From the NCBI GenBank assembly GCA_028288305.1, contig JAQBOA010000074.1:1-60499 (forward strand): a DNA stretch of 60,499 bases. Direction: 5' to 3'. This DNA is from Mucilaginibacter sp. GTDB taxonomy: Bacteria; Bacteroidota; Bacteroidia; Sphingobacteriales; Sphingobacteriaceae. Shown one piece after another: positions 45,111 to 54,991 of the stretch (its first letter is position 1; every line of letters begins with the position of its first letter). The position numbers and the translations under genes are program-made. The notes beneath the pieces were generated by a model that saw only the letters and a program-made list of their open reading frames with translations, was not told the origin of the DNA and ran no database searches.

Positions 45111-45686
45111 TTCAACGAAGATATTTTTAAGCGAAGAAGTGAGTTTGGTGGAAGCATCGAAGTAGTTTGCGGCTCCATGTTTTCCGGCAAAACTGAGGAA
45201 TTAATAAGAAGGTTAAACCGTGCCAGAATAGCGAAGTTAAAGGTTGAGATATTTAGTCCTAAAACGGACACCCGTTTTATGGAGAATGCACTGGTATCCC
45301 ATAACTCAAACTCTATTTCTTCAACACCGGTAGAAAACGCATCCTCTATTTTATTATTAGGAAGTGATGTGCATGTGATTGGTATTGACGAAGCCCAATT
45401 TTTTGATGATGAATTGCCGAACGTTTGCAATATTTTGGCTAATAAAGGAGTACGCGTAATTGTTGCAGGATTGGATATGGACTTTATGGGAAGGCCATTT
45501 GGGCCTTTACCGGCAATTATGGCTATTGCTGAATCGGTAACTAAACTGCATGCGGTTTGTGTTATATGTGGAAACCCTGCCTTATATTCGTATAGGTTGG
45601 TTCCGGATGACAGTCAAATATTGTTAGGCGAAAAGGAGAGTTATGAACCACGCTGTCGTATTTGTTATCATTTGCCTATATCTTAG
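45105..45686 (+). CDS. tdk: Thymidine kinase
   Basis: A 193-residue type II thymidine kinase salvaging thymidine. The P-loop GSMFSGKTEELIRR is at ~22-35, the DEAQFF motif at ~90, and four Cys for the zinc site lie in CVICGNPA and RCRICYHL (~151-190). Length is standard. The only plausible start is the ATG at 45105, which lies in the last copy of an intergenic repeat word, so the repeat supplies the start codon. Confidence 0.95.
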   Translation: MTFNEDIFKRRSEFGGSIEVVCGSMFSGKTEELIRRLNRARIAKLKVEIFSPKTDTRFMENALVSHNSNSISSTPVENASSILLLGSDVHVIGIDEAQFFDDELPNVCNILANKGVRVIVAGLDMDFMGRPFGPLPAIMAIAESVTKLHAVCVICGNPALYSYRLVPDDSQILLGEKESYEPRCRICYHLPIS

Positions 45687-45815
45687 CAAACAATTAATAA
45701 TTATTTTACTCATAAAAGTTTTAAGTAAATATTTATTTAACGGTAAAAAAAAAGTATACATAAAACAAAATGAGTACTTTTAGACGTTATGTTGATATAT
45801 CAGCTTTAAAAGGTT

Positions 45816-46184
45816 ATGGCCCAAAAAATATTGATAATTGAGGATGATAAAGACATCCGGGATACTATTGTTTATATTTTAGAAGAAGAAAAGTATGAAG
45901 TGGTGTCTTCCGGTGATTCCAAAATTCTTAAATCTATTAATGACTTAAATCCCGATATAATACTAATGGATAACTGGCTAACCGAATGGAAAAGTGATGC
46001 AAACGGACAACAGTTAAGCAAGGAATTAAAATCCAATCCGGCAACGAAACATATTCCCATAATAATTATTTCGGCTGTAAGCAATATAAAAGAAATTGCC
46101 GAAGCGGGGCTTGCAGATGCCTATCTAAAGAAGCCTTTTGATATGGATGAGTTGGTTAAAATGGTGAAAAAATTTATTAAATAA
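45816..46184 (+). CDS. Single-domain response regulator
   Basis: A 122-residue receiver domain with no output domain. The acidic pair EDD is at 9-11, the phosphorylated Asp in IILMDNWL (~52), Ser/Thr in IIIISA (~83) and the conserved Lys in YLKKPFD (~104). It may relay phosphate in a phosphorelay or act by binding a partner. No histidine kinase lies beside it. Confidence 0.88.
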   Translation: MAQKILIIEDDKDIRDTIVYILEEEKYEVVSSGDSKILKSINDLNPDIILMDNWLTEWKSDANGQQLSKELKSNPATKHIPIIIISAVSNIKEIAEAGLADAYLKKPFDMDELVKMVKKFIK

Positions 46185-46338
46185 ATCAATTCCGATTAAG
46201 GCCATTAAATTTAAAATATTAATTAATACATTTATAATCTGGAATCTCTGGATTTAAAGTACTATCGTCTGAATTTATTTTTTGTGCCAACTGAAAATAA
46301 AAATCCAGTTAAAGTATAAACCAATTATAGGATATAAA

Positions 46339-48267
46339 ATGAACATTAAGAATTTGTACTTATTACTTATTGGTATTTTATTGATAAGTGTTACCGCCTG
46401 CAAGAAAACCCCTTCTGCTGCAAACAATTCCGGGAACGTTCCCGGAAATCCAAATGGAAAAGATGCACCTGCGGGAGCCGGAGATGGGGTTACCTTTATT
46501 AATAACGGAGCATCGGCTATATTTAATTTATATGCCCCAAATAAAAAATCAGTAACCTTGTTAGGTGATTTTAACAACTGGACTGCCAGCTCAAAGTATA
46601 CCATGATCAACTCTGTTGATGGTACGCGCTGGTGGATACAGGTTGATAACCTTGATCCTTCTGCAGAGTATGCCTATGAATATCTTATTGATGGTAAGAT
46701 AAAAGTTGCAGACCCTTATAGTCACAAAATACTCGATTCTGCTAACGATAAATATATTAGTGCATCTGTATATCCAAATATAAAAGCATATCCAAATGGT
46801 AAAGGTCCAGGTATTGTAAGTGATATACAGTACAGTGCACCGGCTTATACCTGGCAAACTACCAACTTTGCTCCACCTTCCCCTAAAAACCTGGTTATTT
46901 ATGAGCTGCTGGTACGTGATTTTGTAGCCACACACAGCTATCAAACCCTTACAGATACCATTAGTTACCTGTCAAATCTGGGTATAAATGCCATCGAACT
47001 GATGCCTGTAAATGAGTTTGAAGGCAACGATTCATGGGGTTATAATTCAAATTTTATGTTTGCGCTTGATAAGTATTACGGCACTCCAAATGCATATAAG
47101 GCCTTTATTGATGCCTGCCACGCTAAAGGGATAGCGGTGATACAGGACATAGTGCTGGAAGACCAGTTTGGATCATCGCCAATGGTACAGATGTACTGGA
47201 ATGCAGCAACCAACGCCCCGGCAGCAAATAGCCCCTGGTTTGATCAAACCAATATGCACCCTGATGCAGTAGGTTTCCAGTTAAACCACGAAAGCGCAGC
47301 AACACAGTATTTTACCAAAAACGTTATCCAATATTGGATGCAGGAGTATAAGATTGATGGTTTTAGATTTGATCAGGCAAAAGGGTTTACTCAAACCAAT
47401 TCGGGTAATAGTGAAAGTGCCTGGGCCGCATATGACCCAACCAGGGTAAATATCTGGAAAAATTATAACACCTTCATGAAAAGCCTAAACCCTAATTTTT
47501 ATGTGATATTGGAGTATTTCGCTGTTAACCAGGAAGAATCGATATTAGCTAACCAGGGCATGATGATGTGGACCAACCTAAGCTCGGCTGGTGAGCAGGC
47601 TACTATGGGTTATGCTACTAACCCATCGTGGGATCTCACTGGTTTATTTTATGATGCTTATGGTTTTACAGCACCTTATAATTTGGTGGCTTATTTTGAA
47701 AGCCATGATGAAGAACGGCTTCAGTTTAAAAATGAAGCATATGGAAATAGCTCCGGAAATTATAGTACCAAAAATATTCCAACAGGACTACAGCGTGATG
47801 AAATGGGAGCTGTTTTTATGTTTTCATCTCCAGGTCCAAAAATGTTATGGCAGTTTGGTGAGCGGGGATACGATATTAGTATCAATGATGCATCAACAGG
47901 TGGGCGTTTAGGAGATAAACCGCCGCTTTGGAATTATATGTCTGATCCATACCGACGCCATTTATACCAGGTTTATTCTCAAATGATAAAAATGAAGATA
48001 AAAAACCCGGTTTTTGCTTCGACTAAATTTAACTATAACCTTTCTGGATCAATTAAATTTATCCAGCTGCTTGATCCAACAAACAACGTGGAAGTGATTG
48101 GTAATTTTGATGTGATCCCTCAACCTGCAGTTATAAGTTTTCCATCAACCGGTACATGGTATGATAATATAACCGGTACAAGCATCAGTATAACTTCACT
48201 GCCTTACAATGTTACCCTTGCACCAGGCGAATATCATTTGTACAGCAATACGCCTTTAAGCCAATAA
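46339..48267 (+). CDS. GH13 alpha-amylase family lipoprotein
   Basis: A 642-residue exported glycoside hydrolase with a lipoprotein signal (hydrophobic core, then SVTACKK at ~18-24) and a CBM48-like N-terminal domain (~55-140, VTLLGDFNNW, YEYLIDGK). The GH13 barrel has AIELMPVNEF (~225), the nucleophile Asp in DGFRFDQAKG (~344), acid/base Glu in VILEYFAV (~392), and ESHDEER (~456) with the stabilising Asp. It would hydrolyse alpha-1,4-glucans outside the cell or in the periplasm. The chosen ATG gives a normal signal; the longer frame from 46282 does not. Confidence 0.9.
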   Translation: MNIKNLYLLLIGILLISVTACKKTPSAANNSGNVPGNPNGKDAPAGAGDGVTFINNGASAIFNLYAPNKKSVTLLGDFNNWTASSKYTMINSVDGTRWWIQVDNLDPSAEYAYEYLIDGKIKVADPYSHKILDSANDKYISASVYPNIKAYPNGKGPGIVSDIQYSAPAYTWQTTNFAPPSPKNLVIYELLVRDFVATHSYQTLTDTISYLSNLGINAIELMPVNEFEGNDSWGYNSNFMFALDKYYGTPNAYKAFIDACHAKGIAVIQDIVLEDQFGSSPMVQMYWNAATNAPAANSPWFDQTNMHPDAVGFQLNHESAATQYFTKNVIQYWMQEYKIDGFRFDQAKGFTQTNSGNSESAWAAYDPTRVNIWKNYNTFMKSLNPNFYVILEYFAVNQEESILANQGMMMWTNLSSAGEQATMGYATNPSWDLTGLFYDAYGFTAPYNLVAYFESHDEERLQFKNEAYGNSSGNYSTKNIPTGLQRDEMGAVFMFSSPGPKMLWQFGERGYDISINDASTGGRLGDKPPLWNYMSDPYRRHLYQVYSQMIKMKIKNPVFASTKFNYNLSGSIKFIQLLDPTNNVEVIGNFDVIPQPAVISFPSTGTWYDNITGTSISITSLPYNVTLAPGEYHLYSNTPLSQ

Positions 48268-48282
48268 AAACGGGAATTTAAT

Positions 48283-48321
48283 CCAAGATTTACTAAGTTT
48301 TTAAAATTTCGTAAATCTTGG
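48283..48321. terminator. Hairpin after the GH13 gene
   Basis: An 11-bp stem CCAAGATTTAC (48283-48293) pairs perfectly with 48311-48321. No strong T run, but it lies 16 nt after the stop codon. Confidence 0.6.
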
Positions 48322-48386
48322 GTTTAGAATCTGATTTTTAATTGTCGTATATTTTCACAAAATTTCCTCTTTCAAACCAATTATAA

Positions 48387-49883
48387 ATGAGATTCAAAAA
48401 ATACTTGTTTATCTGCTGCATTATTTTCTTTACTGCATTTTTTATTTTCCTTCAGGTAGTTGCAAAACAAAAGATTCAATTAAATAATGCTTATTATATT
48501 AGTCAGTCAGGCAATGATGACAATCCCGGAACTATAACCGCGCCCATTAAAACCATTGCAAAAGTTAACAGCCTTAATTTAAAACCTGGTGATGCACTTT
48601 ATTTTAAAGCTGGTGAAGTATTTAACGGAACAATCAATATTGGTTTGGCAAGTATAGGTAATATAAATCATCCAATAATTATTTCATCTTATGGGAAAGG
48701 TAAGGCTGTTATCAATGCTGACAGTGTTTCGGCCATCCATTTGTATATGGTGCGTTATATCATGATAAAAAATTTAAAGCTTACAGGTTTAGGGCGCAAA
48801 AACGGTAACAGGGAAAACGGATTAGCCGTCGTAAATAGTGAAAATATAGATATTGACAGTTTGGATATTAGTGGTTTTCAAAAATGTGGTTTATTGATAG
48901 ACTCATCATCTTTTATAAATTGCAATAATGTATTTGTGCATGATAATGGTTCCGCGGGAATTGCTGTTGATGGAACAAACAGTAAAAAGGATTCAAGAAA
49001 CATTCATATTATAAATTGCCGGGCCGAAAATAATCCCGGGGATCCAACCAAACTGGATAACCACAGCGGCAACGGCATTGTTGCGGGGCACTGTACTAAT
49101 GTGATTATTGACCATTGCACAGCCACAAATAATGGCTGGGATATGCCACGAATTGGAAATGGACCTGTTGGGATATGGTGTTATGAAGCAGATAGCGTTA
49201 CTATTCAGCATTGTTTGTCTTACCGTAATAAAACTTCAAAAGGCGGGGCAGACGGAGGAGGGTTTGACTTAGACGGAGGCGTAACAAATTCAATTATACA
49301 ATATTGTTTTTCGTACGAAAACCAGGGAAGCGGCTATTGTATTTTTCAGTATTTGGGCGCAAGTCCGTGGTATAATAATATCATTAGATATAATATCGGC
49401 GAAAACGACGGTACAGTTTCAGGTTCACAAGCTGGTATTTATGTTTGGAACGGTACCGAGGATCCAAACCAATTTTATAATTGTAAAGTTTATGGTAATA
49501 TAATTTATAATTCAAAAGTGGCTGCGATTAGTTTTGAGGATAAAAGTGAAAATAAAGAATTTAAATTTTGTAACAACATTTTTATTGGAAAAGACTCGCT
49601 CATTAAAGGTCGCGATATTTTAGGAAATTGCATATTTGCGGGAAATGATTGGTGGAGTTTAAAGAGCGGTTTTAATGCCTGGGGGATAAAGAAATTTAAA
49701 ACATGGGCCATAAAAACCGGCAAAGAGCAAAAGAGCGGGCGGATAACGGGATTAAATGAAAGACCACAGTTTAAAAATCCGGGCAAGGCAAATCTCACAT
49801 CTGCCGATCAAATTGAATCATTTAACGGTTATAAATTACCGCAACATTCAAAGTTGAAGAAACTTATACAGAAGCGCTTATAA
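48387..49883 (+). CDS. Secreted right-handed beta-helix protein (lyase/hydrolase-like)
   Basis: A 498-residue protein with an N-terminal hydrophobic anchor or signal (~5-25). The body shows the beta-helix pattern, with YYISQSGNDDNPGT near 37 and repeated short strands (IDHCTATNNGWDM, IQYCFSYENQGSG). It resembles polysaccharide lyase and pectate-lyase-like parallel beta-helices acting on uronic-acid polymers. The catalytic residues cannot be assigned by eye. It sits in a run of exported carbohydrate-active genes. Confidence 0.78.
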   Translation: MRFKKYLFICCIIFFTAFFIFLQVVAKQKIQLNNAYYISQSGNDDNPGTITAPIKTIAKVNSLNLKPGDALYFKAGEVFNGTINIGLASIGNINHPIIISSYGKGKAVINADSVSAIHLYMVRYIMIKNLKLTGLGRKNGNRENGLAVVNSENIDIDSLDISGFQKCGLLIDSSSFINCNNVFVHDNGSAGIAVDGTNSKKDSRNIHIINCRAENNPGDPTKLDNHSGNGIVAGHCTNVIIDHCTATNNGWDMPRIGNGPVGIWCYEADSVTIQHCLSYRNKTSKGGADGGGFDLDGGVTNSIIQYCFSYENQGSGYCIFQYLGASPWYNNIIRYNIGENDGTVSGSQAGIYVWNGTEDPNQFYNCKVYGNIIYNSKVAAISFEDKSENKEFKFCNNIFIGKDSLIKGRDILGNCIFAGNDWWSLKSGFNAWGIKKFKTWAIKTGKEQKSGRITGLNERPQFKNPGKANLTSADQIESFNGYKLPQHSKLKKLIQKRL

Positions 49884-49958
49884 CAAATCTCACATCAAAA
49901 AATAAATTGATTACATTTAATTAAGCATTATCCAATTAAAAATCTAATCTCAATCAAT

Positions 49959-50894
49959 ATGATACCTGTAAAAAAACCGGCCGATGGTTATTCCGGCTTT
50001 ACCCGTAGAAAATTCATTTATAATGTTTCAGCAGCTGTTGGAGCCGGTATCGTGTTATCTTCACCCTTGTTAAGCAGGGCAGAAAGCTTTATTAAAACCG
50101 ATGAAGATTATACGGTTAAACAAATCATGGACCTGTTTATCAAAGATGTTCCCGGCGGAGTTTTAACCAATACGGTTGATACTTTAAAGGCCGGCAGTCC
50201 AAACATGAAGGTAACAGGTATAATAACCACCATGTTTGCTACCATCGCTGTGATAAGAAAGGCAATTGACATGAAGGCCAATTTTATCATCGCTCATGAG
50301 CCTACTTTTTATAACCATACTGATGATACCTTATGGCTCAAAGATGATGAGGTTTATCGCTACAAGGCCGACCTGTTAAAGCAGCATAACATAGCTGTAT
50401 GGCGAAATCATGACTATATACATCATCTTGTCCCAGATGGTGTTACTAAAGGCGTACTTGCGCAATTAGAATGGCAAAAATATGCCGATCCAAATATGCT
50501 CAACATTATTACATTGCCTCCTGTAACCTTAAAAGCTTTGATTGCACATGCCAAAGCAAGGTTAAATATTGAAAAAGTAAGATATATTGGTAATCCTTCG
50601 CAATCATGTAGGCGTGTGCTGTTAATGCCGGGAGCTGCAGGCGGTCAGCGGCAGATAGAATCCATAGAAAAAGTAAAACCCGATGTATTGATATGTGGAG
50701 AAATACAGGAGTGGGAGACTGCCGAATATGTACGCGACGCACTGGCTAAGGGGGATAATTTATCACTTATAGTACTAGGCCATATCGCCAGCGAAGAACC
50801 CGGATCGGAATTTATGCTGAACTGGCTGAAGGAAAAAGTTCCGGGCGTTAAATCAACGCATGTACCTTGCGGGAATTCTTTATCGTTTATGTAG
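49959..50894 (+). CDS. Nif3-like dinuclear metal-centre protein with a Tat-type signal
   Basis: A 311-residue member of the Nif3/YbgI family of metal hydrolases of unclear reaction. Metal-binding histidines are in AHEPTFYN (~110) and near the C-terminus (LGHIASEEPGSE, ~272). Unlike cytosolic Nif3, it begins with a twin-arginine-like motif FTRRKFIYNVSAAVGAG (~14-30) and hydrophobic stretch, so it is likely exported by Tat already folded. Such exported versions occur in Bacteroidota; their function is unknown. Confidence 0.8.
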   Translation: MIPVKKPADGYSGFTRRKFIYNVSAAVGAGIVLSSPLLSRAESFIKTDEDYTVKQIMDLFIKDVPGGVLTNTVDTLKAGSPNMKVTGIITTMFATIAVIRKAIDMKANFIIAHEPTFYNHTDDTLWLKDDEVYRYKADLLKQHNIAVWRNHDYIHHLVPDGVTKGVLAQLEWQKYADPNMLNIITLPPVTLKALIAHAKARLNIEKVRYIGNPSQSCRRVLLMPGAAGGQRQIESIEKVKPDVLICGEIQEWETAEYVRDALAKGDNLSLIVLGHIASEEPGSEFMLNWLKEKVPGVKSTHVPCGNSLSFM

Positions 50895-50996
50895 GAAAGG
50901 TGAAAAAATCAGAGTGTAACGAAATTATATTATATAGATGTTATTTATGAATGTGATGATACAAAGATTATTTTTACGCCATCAATTATAAACAAT

Positions 50997-51863
50997 ATGA
51001 AAATTTTAAGGCTTACTGCTATGGCCGTGCTTTCACTTTCAATAATAACTTTTGCAAAGGCCCAGCAAACCCAACCAAAAACCGACACTGTTTTCTTCGA
51101 AGATTTTAATGAACCAAGGCTTGATCGTACTAAATGGAATGTAGAGATAACAGGTAATACCGTTAACAATGAACAGCAGGCTTATGTAGATTCATCTGCT
51201 ACGCTTTCCCTGGTACATGGCACTGCCGCTGAAGGCGCTAAGAATGGCGCATTACTGATTAAAGCGGTTTATAAGCCGGGTTTTACCAGTAAGGAAAATA
51301 AGAAATATGATTTTATATCAGGAAGGATAAACACCCAACACAAAATGGAGTTTACTTATGGCTCTGCTTCTGCACGTATGAAAATGACGGGTGGTGCAGG
51401 CTTTTGGCCAGCATTTTGGGCATTAGGCAATGGAAAATGGCCTGATTGCGGAGAAATTGACATAATGGAAACTGTTGGTGATCCTAGTTGGATTAGTAAC
51501 GCCTTGCATGGCCCCAATTATTTTGGTAATACGCCGTTGACTTACAGGGCCTTCTTTCCCCAGGGAACTGATGTTACACAGTGGCACATTTACTCGGTAG
51601 ATTGGAGTGCTGATAACATTGTTTTTAAGTTGGATGGTAAGATTACCTATACCGTAACCCGTGCCATGGTAGAACATTATGGCCGATGGGCATTCGATAA
51701 CGCAAAATTCATAATATTAAACTTTGCATTGGGCGGTGGTTATCCAGCTGGGGTAAACAAAGTGAAAGAGCCTTACTATGGGTTGTCGCAATCTTCAGTC
51801 GATCTTATAAAAGCAGGTAATGCTAAAGTGCTGGTTGATTGGGTTTTGGTTACAAAAAAATAA
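50997..51863 (+). CDS. Secreted GH16 beta-glucanase-like protein
   Basis: A 288-residue glycoside hydrolase. A signal peptide (1-22) precedes the GH16 beta-jellyroll. The catalytic motif GEIDIMETVGD (~157-167) carries both glutamates (ExDxxE), with the usual aromatic platform (FWPAFWALG) and HIYSVDWSAD. It probably cleaves beta-1,3- or mixed-linked glucans (laminarin-type). No SusC/SusD genes flank it, so it is not an obvious polysaccharide utilisation locus. Confidence 0.9.
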   Translation: MKILRLTAMAVLSLSIITFAKAQQTQPKTDTVFFEDFNEPRLDRTKWNVEITGNTVNNEQQAYVDSSATLSLVHGTAAEGAKNGALLIKAVYKPGFTSKENKKYDFISGRINTQHKMEFTYGSASARMKMTGGAGFWPAFWALGNGKWPDCGEIDIMETVGDPSWISNALHGPNYFGNTPLTYRAFFPQGTDVTQWHIYSVDWSADNIVFKLDGKITYTVTRAMVEHYGRWAFDNAKFIILNFALGGGYPAGVNKVKEPYYGLSQSSVDLIKAGNAKVLVDWVLVTKK

Positions 51864-51921
51864 CTTGACAGTTAATCTGCATTCATAAGCGCAGCTTTTG
51901 GATTGTGATAGATATACTGTC

Positions 51922-51951
51922 AAAAGTCTCCGAAATGAAGGAGACTTTTTG
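51922..51951 (+). terminator. Rho-independent terminator after GH16
   Basis: A perfect 10-bp stem AAAAGTCTCC/GGAGACTTTT (51922-51931 and 51940-51949), loop of 8, ending in five T. The remaining ~200 bp to the next gene show no gene. Confidence 0.85.
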
Positions 51952-52163
51952 TTGATCTTAAATATTATTTTGATAGATAATCAAAACAGTAAAATGTTAG
52001 ATCAATTAAGTATTTTCATCGTTACTCAAAAAATCATAATTTAGTACCTGTATCGATATAAGATGTCATAATTATTTTTTTATCGAATTTTTACAATAAA
52101 TTAGACCTTATCCCAAAAGATATGCTAAACCTTTGTTGCGGTATTTTTAAATAATTGGAAAGT

Positions 52164-54518
52164 ATGACCCGCAATAAAGCAGTAGTTTTTCTTTGTTTCT
52201 TTCTTTTATTTTTCTGTAAGACGTATGCCGTTTTTGCCCAAGTGCCAAATATTTCATACCAAACACCCCAAATTTATACTATAAACACAGCGATAACGCC
52301 ATTAAAACCAACTAATACAGGCGGGGTGGTACCTACTAATGCGTATGGACAGGTAAGTACTTTTGCTGGTACAGGAAAAATAGGATCGGCGAACGGACCC
52401 GTATTAATCGCTACTTTTAATCAACCGCGGGATGCAGCAGTTGATTTGAACGGAAATATATATGTCATTGACGATAATAATACAATAAGAAAAGTTACAC
52501 CTGCCGGCATAGTAGTGCCGTTTGCCGGTAGTGGTATATTGGGTTTTGCCGATGGAATAGGATCAGCGGCAAGCTTTGGATATCCATCATCGTTAACTGT
52601 TGATAAATCGGGAAATGTATATGTCGCCGACAACAATAATCATGCTATCCGGAAAATAACACCTTCTGGAGTAGTAAGTACATTAGCAGGCAATGGTACA
52701 AAGGGGTTTTCAAATGGGATAGGGGCGTCGGCTACTTTTAATTATCCAGATGGTATTGCAGTAGATACCTATGGTAATGTATTTGTCGCAGATCAGTTCA
52801 ACTGGTGCATAAGAAAAATTACCCCAAGTGGGGTTGTGAGTACTTTTGCTGGAAATGGTAACCCTGGTTCCATTGATGGAATAAGTACTCAAGCTTCTTT
52901 TAGTCAATTAACTAGCCTTGCAATCGATGCTGCCGGAAATATATATGCTACTGACGAGGATAATAATGAGATTAGGAAAATTACTCCGTCAGGTACAGTT
53001 AGTACAATAGCTGGTAATGGTATTAAAGGATCAGCTGATGGATTAGGTAATTTAGCGACTTTCAACTTACCTGTTTCTATTGCTTTAGACGCAGCCAATA
53101 ATCTTTATGTCGGTGATGCTTTTAATCAATTGATACGAAAAATTACCCCAGCTGGTTTGGTTACCACAATTGCTGGTAATGGTACAATGGGTTTTGTAAA
53201 TGGAATAGGTATTAATGCAAGCTTTTCCTATCCGTACGGAATAGCGACTGATAATTTAGGAAATATTTATATTGCTGACAATCAAAATAATTGTTTTAGG
53301 GAAATATCATTAACCGGCTACACAATAGATAAACCTTTACCATCAGGCTTAACTTTTGATCCTACAACGGGAATAATAAGCGGCACGCCAACAGCTGTTT
53401 TGCCAGCCACAGTTTATACCATAACGGCTTATAATGCAGGTGGCAGCAGTACAACAACTGTAAATATTACTGTGACGAACGTACAAAATGTAGCTTTAAG
53501 TCCAATATCTGCAAAAACTGTTTGTGATGCTGATTTCGATCCCGGCGCTACAGGTAATAGCACAATTAATTACACCAGCGCTAATACCGCCGTTGCAACT
53601 ATTGTAGCCGGAAAAATACATATTATCGACGCTGGTACATCAGTTATCACAGCATCAAACGGCTCTTCATCTGCAACACAAACATTAACGGTTATTGCTG
53701 CATTAACACCAACAGTAAATATATCTCCTTCATCTGTTGATACCTGTCAGAGTAATGTGGTCACTTTCACTGCTTCTATTACAAATGGTGGTAATAATCC
53801 AACTTATGTGTGGCAGGTTAATGGTCAAAGCAGTGGTGCTAATGGACCTCAGTTTACTACGAGTTATTTAAATAATAATGATCAAATAACCTGTATCCTT
53901 AACAGCGATGCAATTTGTACGACAAATAATTTAGCGATTTCAAATACTGCTACAATTACAATTAATCCACCTGTAACCGCTTCTGTTAAGATAACCTCAT
54001 CGGCAACCAGCCCTATTTGTGCAGGCACCGAAGTTACATTTACGGCTATATCTGCTAATGGTGGCAGTAATCCTGCTTATCAATGGCAGATAAACGAATT
54101 AAATGCCGGTAATAACAACCCTGTATTTACCAGCAATACGCTTGCAGATGGTGATATAGTTACCTGTAGTTTAAGCAGTTCAGCTAAGTGTTTGATCAAT
54201 TCAAACTTACAGTCCAATGCAATTAAAATCAATTTAAGCCCTGTAAGTGCCTGTTTAGTTGTTATTCCCAACACTTTTACTCCTAATGGTGATGGAATTA
54301 ATGATTTATGGGATATTTCTTCGCTGCAAAGTTATCCATATTGTAATGTAACTGTTTTTAACCGTTACGGAACTTTAATTTACAATTCAATAGGGTACCC
54401 AAAAAGCTGGGATGGTACATATAATGGCAAAGTCTTGCCGGTAGGTACATATTTTTATATTATAGACTTAAAAAATGGCAAAAATAAATTAACCGGCCCG
54501 GTTACAATATTAAGATAA
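52164..54518 (+). CDS. NHL-repeat surface protein with T9SS type B sorting domain
   Basis: A 784-residue secreted protein: signal (~1-28), about six NHL beta-propeller blades (~55-395, each like VYVADNNNHAIRKITPSG), a putative Ig-fold domain (~400-445), a bacterial Ig-like domain (~450-515), two further Ig/PKD-type domains with paired Cys, and the C-terminal gliding-motility type tail (NTFTPNGDGINDLWDI, ~700-784). The Ig-like segment (FDPGATGNSTINY, ATIVAGKIHI) resembles one in the protein at 1-5010. Likely surface-bound. The ATG at 52164 is preferred to the TTG three codons upstream. Confidence 0.88.
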   Translation: MTRNKAVVFLCFFLLFFCKTYAVFAQVPNISYQTPQIYTINTAITPLKPTNTGGVVPTNAYGQVSTFAGTGKIGSANGPVLIATFNQPRDAAVDLNGNIYVIDDNNTIRKVTPAGIVVPFAGSGILGFADGIGSAASFGYPSSLTVDKSGNVYVADNNNHAIRKITPSGVVSTLAGNGTKGFSNGIGASATFNYPDGIAVDTYGNVFVADQFNWCIRKITPSGVVSTFAGNGNPGSIDGISTQASFSQLTSLAIDAAGNIYATDEDNNEIRKITPSGTVSTIAGNGIKGSADGLGNLATFNLPVSIALDAANNLYVGDAFNQLIRKITPAGLVTTIAGNGTMGFVNGIGINASFSYPYGIATDNLGNIYIADNQNNCFREISLTGYTIDKPLPSGLTFDPTTGIISGTPTAVLPATVYTITAYNAGGSSTTTVNITVTNVQNVALSPISAKTVCDADFDPGATGNSTINYTSANTAVATIVAGKIHIIDAGTSVITASNGSSSATQTLTVIAALTPTVNISPSSVDTCQSNVVTFTASITNGGNNPTYVWQVNGQSSGANGPQFTTSYLNNNDQITCILNSDAICTTNNLAISNTATITINPPVTASVKITSSATSPICAGTEVTFTAISANGGSNPAYQWQINELNAGNNNPVFTSNTLADGDIVTCSLSSSAKCLINSNLQSNAIKINLSPVSACLVVIPNTFTPNGDGINDLWDISSLQSYPYCNVTVFNRYGTLIYNSIGYPKSWDGTYNGKVLPVGTYFYIIDLKNGKNKLTGPVTILR

Positions 54519-54643
54519 AAGAGCGATTACTCCGCCAAACGAAAAGTAAATTTTATTAGCTGATAACTAAAAAATAAATTAATTTTGTCCTAATAGTTTA
54601 AATTTTAGTAACTTCTTGGTGAATTGGATCGTATTAAAGTTGT

Positions 54644-54910
54644 ATGAGGGGTTATGTTAATATTCCAAAGTCAATTTACTGTAAGCTGTGCAAAGAATGC
54701 GGCTCACGTCCGGTAATTGCGAAGGTTGAAGATATTGGGTATGTTGTTAAATGCTCACAGGATGATAGTCATTACCAAACTATGCCTGGGTTGATTGATA
54801 TTGATGACTGGAACCTTCATAATACCATTACACCCACATCTATTGATTTTAATCAAATCCCTGTATCTGGCTATTCAAATTTAGCTTTTCCGGCAAACGG
54901 ATCTATTTGA
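54644..54910 (+). CDS. Small zinc-ribbon-like protein
   Basis: An 88-residue protein with a CKLCKECGSRPVIA start (~12-25) and another Cys in VVKCSQDD, a possible zinc-binding ribbon. The C-terminal half is without features. I do not recognise it. It is preceded by a 125-bp gap and followed by the DUF983 gene on the same strand. Confidence 0.6.
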   Translation: MRGYVNIPKSIYCKLCKECGSRPVIAKVEDIGYVVKCSQDDSHYQTMPGLIDIDDWNLHNTITPTSIDFNQIPVSGYSNLAFPANGSI

Positions 54911-54991
54911 GGTTTTAACAACATATAAATAGCTATATTTATTTTATTAAAATAAATATAGAATTTCATATGTTCAACGTTAATTTGTACA

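Noticed and set aside
51864..52163. Hidden gene in the 300-bp gap after GH16
   Set aside because: Only a terminator was found; the rest is AT-rich with frequent stops in all frames.
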